From Nocardiopsis sp. YSL2 (GTDB lineage: Bacteria > Actinomycetota > Actinomycetes > Streptosporangiales > Streptosporangiaceae), in assembly GCF_030555055.1 (NCBI RefSeq), contig NZ_JAMOAO010000001.1, forward strand, positions 3,596,001-3,660,000: a stretch of 64,000 nucleotides of DNA, read 5' to 3'. Below, piece by piece: positions 1 through 7,309 of the stretch. The notes beneath the pieces are model-generated. The model had not been told where the DNA came from. It searched no databases and worked only from the letters and a program-made list of their open reading frames with translations. Position 1 is the first letter of the stretch, and each line of letters begins with the position of its first letter. A program made the position numbers and the translations under genes.

Positions 1-1
1 G

Positions 2-70
2 ATCTTCGGTGACCCGCAGGAGGAGCGGACCAAGTCCTTCCTCAGATCGGTCCTGAACAACGGCGACTGA
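2..70 (+). CDS. C-terminal end of a polar amino-acid ABC transporter ATP-binding protein (partial)
   Basis: Only the last 22 residues and the stop codon lie in the window. They read IFGDPQEERTKSFLRSVL followed by a short tail. This matches the end of GlnQ/HisP-type ATPases, where an FxxPxxERxxxFLxxxL segment follows the H-loop region. Those proteins energise uptake of polar amino acids such as glutamate or glutamine at the inner face of the membrane. Substrate cannot be judged from this fragment. A strong hairpin follows 17 bp after the stop, so this is probably the last gene of its operon. Confidence 0.7.
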   Translation: MFGDPQEERTKSFLRSVLNNGD

Positions 71-87
71 CCCTGCGCCGTTCTCCG

Positions 88-129
88 ACCCCGCGTACCG
101 GTGAGTCCGGTACGCGGGGTTTCGTGTTT
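88..129 (+). terminator. Rho-independent-type terminator after the ABC transporter gene
   Basis: A perfect 13-bp inverted repeat (ACCCCGCGTACCG at 88-100, complement at 108-120) encloses a 7-nt loop and is followed by TTCGTGTTT. It sits 17 bp after the preceding stop codon. Confidence 0.85.
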
Positions 130-228
130 CGGAGCGCGCGGAACTGCACTGACGACATACCGTAGTCATTGCGTAGCTTTTAGTTTCCCCTTGGGCAGAA
201 TGAGTGTTCTGAGACAGGGGGGACGCTT

Positions 229-1170
229 GTGACCATGGTGCGAAGATGGGGTCTCGTCGTGGGGCTCGCGGTGGCCGCGCTCGTCATCGCCCTGCCGATC
301 GCCCTCCACCCGGTGCTGCGCGCCGACCTCGCGGAGGAGACCGGCCTCCTGCTGTTCGCGGGCTGGGCGCCGTTGCTGATCGGCGGCATCATGGCCTGGG
401 CGGTGGTCCGGGGCTTCGGGGACCGTGATCGCCTGGACCGGCGCGTCCGCCAGGCTCTCGACGGGCACCCGCTCACCCGGGAGCTCGTCTGGCTCGGGGT
501 GTTCCTGGCGTGCTTCGTGCTGCTGATCATCCTCCTGTCGCAGGTGTTCCAGCTCTACGGAGCCCATACCGGCGCCGACCTCAACATGTCCGCGTCCCTG
601 GTCTCACGCCTGTTGTTCCTGTTCACGCTGCCCATTCTGGTGATGGACCGGTCGGGGATCACCGTGGACGGCAAGGGCACCGCCATGCCCGCCGTCGCCC
701 TGAAGGTGAGTACGCCGTGGCGGTGGCTGGGCCTGATCCCCGCGGCCGTGGTCCTGGTCCTGGCCGGCTACTCCCTGATCCCCCGCGTCGGCCTGCCGCC
801 GCTCAGTCTGAGCCTGATCGGGTTCGTGCTGGCGTTCGCGCTGATCGCCCTGTGCGAGGAGATCTTCTTCCGCGCCATGCTCCAGACGCGTCTGGAGGTC
901 CTCATGGGCCGGTGGGGCGGCATCGTCGCCGCGACGGTGGTCTTCGCGCTCACCTACGCCATCGTGCAGCCCTTCGACGAGGTCTCCCAGCTGCCCGGTG
1001 ACGACGCCGGCTACGTCATCGCGCTCTCACTGCTGAGCTACGGGCCGGCGGGCCTGCTGTACGGCTACCTCTGGTCCTGCTACCGCAACCTGTGGCTGAA
1101 CGTCATCATCCGGATCGGCATGTTCATCGTGCTCATGCCGCTGGACCTCGACATCGGCATCACCACCTGA
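229..1170 (+). CDS. CPBP-family intramembrane protein with incomplete catalytic motifs
   Basis: A 313-residue polytopic membrane protein. I chose GTG 229; an in-frame ATG at 235 is an alternative. Hydrophobic segments fall at about 7-28, 38-60, 86-108, 122-138, 168-186, 193-210 and 265-305. Residues 210-215 carry the EExxxR motif (CEEIFFR) that defines motif 1 of CPBP (CAAX protease and bacteriocin-processing) glutamic proteases. The histidine expected in the second motif (FxxxH) is Tyr243 here, and no HxxxN/D third motif is visible near 285-300. The fold is therefore supported but proteolytic activity is doubtful. Family members process prenylated or secreted peptides or act as immunity proteins. 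No functional partner is obvious nearby. Confidence 0.75.
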   Translation: MTMVRRWGLVVGLAVAALVIALPIALHPVLRADLAEETGLLLFAGWAPLLIGGIMAWAVVRGFGDRDRLDRRVRQALDGHPLTRELVWLGVFLACFVLLIILLSQVFQLYGAHTGADLNMSASLVSRLLFLFTLPILVMDRSGITVDGKGTAMPAVALKVSTPWRWLGLIPAAVVLVLAGYSLIPRVGLPPLSLSLIGFVLAFALIALCEEIFFRAMLQTRLEVLMGRWGGIVAATVVFALTYAIVQPFDEVSQLPGDDAGYVIALSLLSYGPAGLLYGYLWSCYRNLWLNVIIRIGMFIVLMPLDLDIGITT

Positions 1171-1437
1171 CCAAGCGGCCACCGCGCTACGGCCCGCCCG
1201 GTTCCTCGTCCCCCTCCCGCGCGCCGCGGCTCACGCGGCCCGTCCCGCCGCCCCGCGACCGCGGCTCCCGTGCGCTCCGTCCGCCCCGCCCGCGAGGGCC
1301 GCAACCCCGGCGGGGCGGTCCTCGGCGCGCCCACCCGACCACGGCGGCTCAACCGGTCATTTTCGCCCGTCGGGTGTGAAACCTGTGGAAACAATGCCAG
1401 TCCGGAAGACGCATGGGGGGTGAGATGGGTAGAGATG

Positions 1438-1505
1438 GTTCATAGCAGTCGTGTTGCGGTCATTTCCCCCTCATGGGGTTGTCACCGTGTGGTCATGAAA
1501 AAGGG
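1438..1505 (+). promoter_or_regulatory. PHO-box-like 11-nt direct repeats upstream of ppk
   Basis: TCA occurs at 1460, 1471, 1482 and 1493, an exact 11-nt period, with TCG one period earlier at 1449 and a GTTCATA element at 1438. PhoP of streptomycetes binds direct repeat units of 11 nt with the core GTTCACC. Individual units here match that core at 3-5 of 7 positions (best: TGTCACC and GTTCATA). Phosphate control of ppk is known in Streptomyces, so the position is sensible. The rest of the 1171-1519 gap is GC-rich with no gene that I recognise. Confidence 0.45.
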
Positions 1506-1519
1506 GGAGTCTGCCCACT

Positions 1520-3625
1520 GTGAGCACGGAATCAGCGCCTACGCCCGCGGTACCCACCGCCGCCGAGTTGCCCGCCGACCGCTTCATGGACCGCGAGGAG
1601 GGATGGCTGCGCTTCAACCAGCGGGTTCTCGAACTCGCCGAGGACGAGGACATCCCGCTGCTGGAGCGCGCACGCTTCCTGGCGATCTTCTCCAGCAACC
1701 TCGACGAGTTCTTCATGGTGCGCGTGGCCGGGCTCAAGCGCCGCCTGGCGACCGGGCTCGCCGTGGCCTCCGCCAGCGGCCACCACCCCCGGGACCTGCT
1801 GGAGCGGATCTCCGCGTTCACACATGAGCTGATGATCCGGCAGAGCGCCTGCTTCGAGAACAGCGTCGCCCCCGCGCTGCGCGAGGTCGGCATCCGCATC
1901 CTGCGCTGGAAGGAGCTGGAGGAGTCCGAGCGCGAGTACCTGCACGGCTACTTCCGCCGCTCCATCTACCCGCTGGTGACCCCCTTCGCCGTCGACTCGG
2001 CCCATCCGTTCCCCTACATCTCCGGCCGGTCGCTCAACCTCGCCGTCACCGTCCGCGACCCCCGCGACGAGCGCCGCATGTTCGCCCGCGTCAAGGTGCC
2101 CAGCTCCCTGCCGCGCTTCATCGACCTCGGCACCCGGGGCAACGCCCGGTACGTCCCGGTCGAGGACGTCATCGCCGCCCACCTCCCGCAGCTGTTCGAG
2201 GGCATGCAGGTCGTGGAGCACCACGCCTTCCGCGTCACCCGCAACGCGGACCTGGAGGTGGACGAGGACGAGACCGACGACCTCGTCCAGTCCCTGGAGA
2301 ACGAACTCCTCCGGCGCCGCTTCGGCCCGCTCGTGCGGCTGGAGGTCGAGCAGTCCATCACCGACGAGGTCCTGAGCATCCTCACCGAGGAGCTCGGTGC
2401 CGAGGAGGAGGAGATCTACCGGGTTCCGGGCCCCCTCAACCTCGCCGGCCTGGGCCAGATCGCCGACGCCGACCGGCCCGAGCTGTGCTACCCGCCGATG
2501 GTCCCGGTCGAGCCCCGCGCCCTGACCTCCGGCGGCCTCTTCGCCGCCATCCGCGAGCGCGAGATCCTCGTCCACCACCCGTACGAGTCCTTCGCCACCA
2601 CCACCGAGCGCTTCCTCTCCCTGGCCGCGACCGACCCCAAGGTCGTGGCCATCAAGCAGACCCTGTACCGCACCAGCGGCGACTCGCCCATCGTGGAGTC
2701 CCTCATCGAGGCCGCCCGGGCGGGCAAGGAGGTCGTGGTCCTCGTCGAGGTCAAGGCGCGCTTCGACGAGCAGAACAACATCCAGTGGGCCCGCAAGCTG
2801 GAGGACGCCGGCTGCCACGTGGTCTACGGGGTCGTCGGACTCAAGACGCACTGCAAGCTGTCCATGGTGATCCGCCAGGACGGTGACGGCCACCTGCGCC
2901 GCTACTGCCACGTCGGCACGGGCAACTACAACCCCAGCACCGCGCGCGTGTACGAGGACTTCGGCCTGTTCAGCGCGGCCGCCGAGGTCGGAGAGGACGT
3001 CAGCGACCTCTTCAACAGCCTCACCGGCTTCTCTCGCAAGAAGCACTACCGGCGCCTGCTCGTGGCGCCCGCGGCGCTGCGCGAGGGACTGCTCGCCCAG
3101 ATCGCCGCCGAGATCGAGAACAGCCTCAAGGGCGAGCCCGCCCGGATCCGCATCAAGGTCAACTCACTGGTCGACGAGGAGATCATCGACGCCCTCTACC
3201 GGGCCTCCCAGGCCGGAGTGAACGTCGACCTCTGGGTGCGCGGCAGCTGCGTCCTGCGCGCGGGCGTCCCCGGCCTGTCCGACCACATCCGGGTGCGCAG
3301 CATCCTCGGCCGCTTCCTGGAGCACTCCCGCGTCTTCATCTTCGCCAACGGATGGCGTCCCCAGGTGTGGCTGGGCAGCGCCGACCTCATGCCCCGTAAC
3401 CTGGACCGGCGGGTCGAGGCCCTCGTCCGGGTGTCCGACGCCGAGCAGTGCCGCCGCCTCGTCGGCCTCATGGACCTGGCGATGGCCGACGGCACCTCGT
3501 CGTGGCACCTGGAGCCGGACGGCTCGTGGACCCGCCACACGCACGACCAGGAGGGGCGACGACTGATGGACCTGCAGGACGCGCTGCGAGGCGACCGCCA
3601 CCTGCGAGTGGTGGAGAGCGGATGA
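1520..3625 (+). CDS. ppk: Polyphosphate kinase 1
   Basis: This 701-residue protein has the usual PPK1 length and layout: an N-terminal helical domain (roughly 20-130, beginning near [21 protein letters not shown]), a head domain, and two phospholipase-D-like C-terminal domains. The autophosphorylated histidine lies in [12 protein letters not shown] (His464), and a second conserved histidine lies in LKTHCKLS (His444). The enzyme reversibly transfers the ATP gamma-phosphate to inorganic polyphosphate. The GTG start follows a GGGGGAG element. The stop overlaps the next start (ATGA), so ppk and the Nudix gene are translationally coupled, as in the mycobacterial ppk-mutT1 pair. Upstream 11-nt repeats suggest PhoP control. 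Confidence 0.97.
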   Translation: MSTESAPTPAVPTAAELPADRFMDREEGWLRFNQRVLELAEDEDIPLLERARFLAIFSSNLDEFFMVRVAGLKRRLATGLAVASASGHHPRDLLERISAFTHELMIRQSACFENSVAPALREVGIRILRWKELEESEREYLHGYFRRSIYPLVTPFAVDSAHPFPYISGRSLNLAVTVRDPRDERRMFARVKVPSSLPRFIDLGTRGNARYVPVEDVIAAHLPQLFEGMQVVEHHAFRVTRNADLEVDEDETDDLVQSLENELLRRRFGPLVRLEVEQSITDEVLSILTEELGAEEEEIYRVPGPLNLAGLGQIADADRPELCYPPMVPVEPRALTSGGLFAAIREREILVHHPYESFATTTERFLSLAATDPKVVAIKQTLYRTSGDSPIVESLIEAARAGKEVVVLVEVKARFDEQNNIQWARKLEDAGCHVVYGVVGLKTHCKLSMVIRQDGDGHLRRYCHVGTGNYNPSTARVYEDFGLFSAAAEVGEDVSDLFNSLTGFSRKKHYRRLLVAPAALREGLLAQIAAEIENSLKGEPARIRIKVNSLVDEEIIDALYRASQAGVNVDLWVRGSCVLRAGVPGLSDHIRVRSILGRFLEHSRVFIFANGWRPQVWLGSADLMPRNLDRRVEALVRVSDAEQCRRLVGLMDLAMADGTSSWHLEPDGSWTRHTHDQEGRRLMDLQDALRGDRHLRVVESG

Positions 3626-4587
3626 GCGACGGCGGCGAGATCCAGGTGACCAGTGCCTTCCCTCCCCGGGACACCGCGGTGGGCGGCTACCTCGAACCCA
3701 TCCGGGCCGGGGGAGCGGTCCTGTGGCGGACCGGGACGGACGGGCGCACCGAGGTCGTCCTGATCCGGCGGCCCCTGCGCGACGACTGGACCCTGCCCAA
3801 GGGCAAGCTCAAGAACGGTGAGCACGCGATCATCGGCGCCGTCCGCGAGGTCCAGGAGGAGACCGGGCTCACGCCCGTGCTCGGGCGCCGGCTCCCGCCG
3901 CAGCGCTACCTCAAGGACGGGTGGCCCAAGCAGGTGGAGTGGTGGGCCGCGACACCGGCCGAGCCCGGCGGGCTGATCGACTACAAGCCCAACGACGAGG
4001 TGGACAGCGTCGAGTGGGTCCCGGTCGAGGAGGCCCGCGAGCGGCTCACCTATGACCACGACGTCCACGTGCTGGACAACTTCCGCGCCGGGCCCCACCA
4101 CACCTTCCCCGTCATCCTGCTCAGGCACCTGTCGGCGGGTGAGAAGCGGAGCTGGACCGACAATGACCTGCTGCGACCGCTGGACGAGACGGGACGGGCC
4201 GACGCACTGGCCCTGCCGCGCGTGCTCAGCGCCTTCGGGCGGCCCCGCGTGGTGTCCTCGGCGGCGGCGCGGTGCACGGAGTCGATGCTGCCCTACTCGC
4301 TGGAGTGCGACGCCCCCATCCGCACCGAGCGGGCCGTGACGGTGTGGAACGGCTCCTACGACGCCGACGACGCGCGGGACGCCTTCCGGGGCCTGCTCGC
4401 CGAGGGGGCCCCGACGGTGGTGTGCACACACGGCGAACTCGTCCCGCAGCTGATGGCGGAGGCCCTGGGGTGGCTGGGGGCGCCCAACACCCAGCAGTCG
4501 GGGCTGCGCAAGGGGTCGTTCTGGGTCGTGCACGTGTCGCGCGAGGGCGCCCTGGCGGGCGTGGAGCGGCACGCGGTCCGGGGCTGA
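3622..4587 (+). CDS. mutT1: MutT1-type Nudix hydrolase fused to a histidine-phosphatase domain
   Basis: A 321-residue protein. Residues 61-83 form a canonical Nudix box (GKLKNGE...REVQEETGL), which binds Mg2+ and hydrolyses nucleoside diphosphate derivatives. The C-terminal half resembles a histidine-phosphatase domain: [10 protein letters not shown] at 167-175 replaces the usual RHG core, and a THGEL segment near the end supplies the second histidine. Mycobacterial MutT1 has the same two-domain form, clears 8-oxo-dGTP and diadenosine polyphosphates, and also sits next to ppk. ATG 3622 overlaps the ppk stop by four bases. The RHL variant leaves activity of the second domain uncertain. Confidence 0.88.
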   Translation: MSDGGEIQVTSAFPPRDTAVGGYLEPIRAGGAVLWRTGTDGRTEVVLIRRPLRDDWTLPKGKLKNGEHAIIGAVREVQEETGLTPVLGRRLPPQRYLKDGWPKQVEWWAATPAEPGGLIDYKPNDEVDSVEWVPVEEARERLTYDHDVHVLDNFRAGPHHTFPVILLRHLSAGEKRSWTDNDLLRPLDETGRADALALPRVLSAFGRPRVVSSAAARCTESMLPYSLECDAPIRTERAVTVWNGSYDADDARDAFRGLLAEGAPTVVCTHGELVPQLMAEALGWLGAPNTQQSGLRKGSFWVVHVSREGALAGVERHAVRG

Positions 4588-4654
4588 CCAGGGGCGGGGC
4601 ACCGCGCGAGGGGGTGCACGCGGGCACGGCCCGCGGCGCTGGCATCATCGCGGT

Positions 4655-5119
4655 ATGGGTAGACACAAGGTCTCGCGGAGCATCGTCATCGGCGCTCCCG
4701 CCGAGCGGATCTTCGACATCATCGCCACACCGTCGCGACACAGCGAGGTCGACGGGTCCGGCACGGTCCAGAACGCGGTGTCCGGTCCGGAGCGCCTGGA
4801 GTCGGGCTCGGAGTTCGACATGGACATGCGCATGTTCGGCATCCCCTACCGGATGACCAACCGGGTGGTGGAGTTCGAGCCGGACCGGCTCATCGCCTGG
4901 CGGCACATCGGCCCCCACCGGTGGCGGTACGAGCTGGAGGAACTGGCCGAGGGCCGGACGCGGGTCACCGAGACGTTCGACTACTCGATCGGCTTCTCCC
5001 CCTTCTCCGCCTTCTCCGCCTACTACGTGCTGGCGGGCCTCCCGGCGCGCAACGCGGCGGGCATCGAGCAGTCGCTGCTGCGCCTGAAGGACGTCGCGGA
5101 GAAGTCCGAGGCGGCCTGA
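4655..5119 (+). CDS. SRPBCC (polyketide cyclase/dehydrase-like) family protein
   Basis: A 154-residue cytosolic protein. It opens with KVSRSIVIGAPAERIFDIIATPSRHSEVDGSG, the typical first strand and helix of a START/SRPBCC hydrophobic-ligand fold. A VVEFEPDRLIAWRH strand and a long C-terminal helix (NAAGIEQSLLRLKDVAEK) follow. The family covers lipid transfer, cyclase and ligand-sensing proteins, so ligand and role cannot be given. It is separated from mutT1 by 67 bp and followed by a strong terminator, so it may have its own promoter. Confidence 0.8.
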   Translation: MGRHKVSRSIVIGAPAERIFDIIATPSRHSEVDGSGTVQNAVSGPERLESGSEFDMDMRMFGIPYRMTNRVVEFEPDRLIAWRHIGPHRWRYELEELAEGRTRVTETFDYSIGFSPFSAFSAYYVLAGLPARNAAGIEQSLLRLKDVAEKSEAA

Positions 5120-5130
5120 GAGGACGGGTC

Positions 5131-5167
5131 ACGGCCCGGGCCTCCGGGAGCCCGGGGCCCGGGCCGT
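5131..5167. terminator. Bidirectional terminator between convergent genes
   Basis: A perfect 12-bp inverted repeat (ACGGCCCGGGCC at 5131-5142, complement at 5156-5167) lies between the SRPBCC gene on plus and the secreted-peptide gene on minus. No strong T tract follows on either side. Confidence 0.7.
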
Positions 5168-5172
5168 ACGGG

Positions 5173-5433
5173 CTAGTAGTAGCCGTAGTAGCCCTCGCCG
5201 GTGGCGCCGGCCATCGGCAGGGTGTGGCCCCGCTCCGGCATGTAGTCGGAGTAGGCGCGGTCGCAGTCGTCGTAGTGGCTCTGCGGCATGACCATGCTGT
5301 CATGGCGGTCCGCGCAGTAGCCGTAGTAGCCGTCGTAGCCGTGGTGTCCGGCGGCCGAGGCCGGCCCGGCGGCCAGAGCCAGAGCGGCACCGGTGGACAT
5401 GGTCAGCAGAGCGAGAGCGGCAATGCGTTTCAC
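5173..5433 (-). CDS. Small secreted Gly/Tyr/His-rich protein
   Basis: An 86-residue protein read from GTG 5433, which has an AGGA ribosome binding site six bases upstream. Residues 1-27 are a clear Sec signal peptide (VKRIAALALL..., hydrophobic core, cleavage after PASA). The mature part of about 59 residues is rich in Gly, Tyr, Asp and His, starts AGHHGYDGYYGYC and ends GEGYYGYY. It has two cysteines (YGYCADR and YDDCDRA) that could form one disulfide. I recognise no family; it is not a chaplin. Upstream in-frame codons exist but would hide the signal peptide behind an extra segment. Confidence 0.7.
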   Translation of the reverse strand: MKRIAALALLTMSTGAALALAAGPASAAGHHGYDGYYGYCADRHDSMVMPQSHYDDCDRAYSDYMPERGHTLPMAGATGEGYYGYY

Positions 5434-5681
5434 GTGCGTTCCTAGCTTTGAGTGATCGACTGTGTACTGCAAGTGCTGACTTTAGGTTCGCCGGTGCCCT
5501 TTGGCCAGTCCATCGGAGCGCGCGTGCCGATCGGTCGGCGAACCCCTCGGTGACGGTCAGGAGCGGTGTCCCCACAAATGGCCTAAAGTTCGGCAAGGGC
5601 CCGCACGGGGCAGCGCCTCCCGGCCACCGCGGCGCTTCGTGGGCGGGCCCCGCCCCCTCCGTCGACGATTCGGGAGCAGTG

Positions 5682-6389
5682 GTGGGAACAACCTTGGGTG
5701 ACGTCTGGCAGGAAGTGCTGTCCGTCCAGCCCGAACCGGAGCGGTGGATCATCGTCACGGCCGCGGTCCTGGGCCTGGCGGCCGTCCTGCTGGGGCCGCC
5801 GTGGCGGATCGGCCGCAACGTCGTCACGATCGCCCACGAGGGCGGGCACGCCCTGGTCGCACTGCTCAGCGGACGCCAGCTCACCGCGATCCGGCTGCAC
5901 TCGGACACCTCGGGCGTGACCGTCTCCAGGGGCAGGCCCACCGGTATCGGCATGATCCTGACCGTCTTCGCCGGGTACGTCTCGTCGTCGGTGATCGGGC
6001 TGCTGGGCATCCTGATGCTGATGTCCGACCGCATCACCGCGCTGCTGTGGCTGAGCATCGTGGTCCTCGCCGCGATGCTGCTGATGATCCGCAACGTCTA
6101 CGGCGTGGTGTCGGTCGTGGGCACCGGGGCGGTGGTGTTCGGGGTGAGCTGGTTCACCCCGGCCGAGGTCCAGGCGGCCTTCGCCTACCTGTTCATCTGG
6201 TTCCTGCTGTTCGCGGGGATCAGGCCCGTGTTCGAACTCCAGAGGCAGCGGATGCGCCAGCCCTCCCCGCACTCCGACGCCGACCAACTGGCCCGGCTGA
6301 CCGGTCTGCCGGGCACGCTGTGGGTCGTGGTGTTCGGCCTGGTCAACCTCGCGGTGACGGGCCTGGGCGTCTGGCTGCTGCTCTTCTAG
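5682..6389 (+). CDS. M50B-like integral membrane zinc metallopeptidase family protein
   Basis: A 235-residue membrane protein with an HEGGH zinc-protease motif at 52-56 (IAHEGGHALVALLSGRQ), the signature of the peptidase M50B-like family. Several hydrophobic segments follow at about 80-105, 110-130, 135-150, 155-175 and 210-235. M50 proteases cut substrates within the membrane, and the small M50B-like group is common in actinobacteria but uncharacterised. I chose GTG 5682 because GGGAG precedes it closely and the N-terminal region upstream is not conserved-looking; TTG 5694 is an alternative. The stop lies 22 bp from the convergent STAS gene. Confidence 0.75.
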   Translation: MGTTLGDVWQEVLSVQPEPERWIIVTAAVLGLAAVLLGPPWRIGRNVVTIAHEGGHALVALLSGRQLTAIRLHSDTSGVTVSRGRPTGIGMILTVFAGYVSSSVIGLLGILMLMSDRITALLWLSIVVLAAMLLMIRNVYGVVSVVGTGAVVFGVSWFTPAEVQAAFAYLFIWFLLFAGIRPVFELQRQRMRQPSPHSDADQLARLTGLPGTLWVVVFGLVNLAVTGLGVWLLLF

Positions 6390-6410
6390 GCGGCCGTCGG
6401 CGGGAGGCGG

Positions 6411-6764
6411 TCAGCGCATCTGCGGCGCGGACAGGGCCTCGGTGACCGTCGTGAAGACGGGGATGCGCGTGTCGAGCGAGGTGACGCGCAGGGTCTGCAG
6501 CACCCGGTGGACCGGGGCCGCGATCGCCAGGACGGCCTGCTGCTCCCTGGCGGTCTTGTGCGCGCGGATCAGCACGCGCAGGCCGCTGGAGTCGATGAAG
6601 CGCAGGTCGGAGCAGTCCAGGACCACGCGGCCGTGGGGCTGTGTGGTGAGCGCCTCGGTGACCGCGTCCTGGAAGCGGTGCTCGGTGGCCATGTCGATCT
6701 CTCCGTTGAGCGCGAGCACCCGCCCGGTGTCGTGCAGCGTGGAGAGGATGGTCAGGTCGGGCAT
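6411..6764 (-). CDS. STAS-domain anti-sigma factor antagonist
   Basis: A 117-residue single-domain protein. It begins MPDLTILSTLHDTGRVLALNGEIDMAT, the first strands of a STAS fold. It contains DCSDLRFIDSSGLRVLI, in which the serine of DSSG (about 59-60) is the position phosphorylated in SpoIIAA/RsbV-like antagonists. Such proteins release a sigma factor by binding its anti-sigma kinase. ATG 6764 has GGAG five bases upstream. An in-frame ATG at 6887 also has a GAGG site and would add about 41 residues of basic, low-complexity sequence. No anti-sigma factor gene is adjacent. Confidence 0.88.
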   Translation of the reverse strand: MPDLTILSTLHDTGRVLALNGEIDMATEHRFQDAVTEALTTQPHGRVVLDCSDLRFIDSSGLRVLIRAHKTAREQQAVLAIAAPVHRVLQTLRVTSLDTRIPVFTTVTEALSAPQMR

Positions 6765-7309
6765 GGCGACTCCGGCGTAGTCGGGCCGGGCCCGAGGGGT
6801 CGGCGAGACAGGCCGTACGGCGCTCCATGAGCGCGTGCGGACCGGTGCGTTCTTCGCGTTGCCGCGGTGGCCAAACTGATGGTTCATCAATGTCCTCGTG
6901 TGGTTCCCCGGGCTGGGCCGGAGATGAGACGCCCCGTCCACCGAGTGCTCGTGGATCAGGCGCTGCTGCCCCGTCTAACGCCCGGGGCCGGACCGTGGGT
7001 TCCGTGGGGCGGCGTGGAACCGCCGCCGCTACTGCGGTGGTGGGCGGCGCGTCGCGGACACGCGCCGTGCGTCGACTCCGGGTCGCGAAGACCTTGTCAG
7101 ACCGATCAACCCGCGGGAGCGGGCGGTCATTCCCCGGTGGGGTGGCGACCGGCTCCGCGGGGTCGTGCTCGCGGGCGGACCGGCCCTGTCCCGAGGGGTC
7201 CGGCGGCACAGCCACGGACTTTACCATAGGGCTGTGGCCGTTTCGTGACGTGAGCGACGCAAGGTCGTGCCCGTGTGGAGTGTCCTGTCGCCGGCACGTG
7301 AGGTTCGTA
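6765..7309. other. 545-bp gap, no recognised gene
   Basis: Only antisense-type GC-rich reading frames occur here. On the minus strand, two -10-like hexamers (TAAAGT, complement of 7218-7223, and TATGGT, complement of 7223-7228) could start a transcript toward the STAS gene, with a long leader. I find no RNA structure that I can name. Confidence 0.4.
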
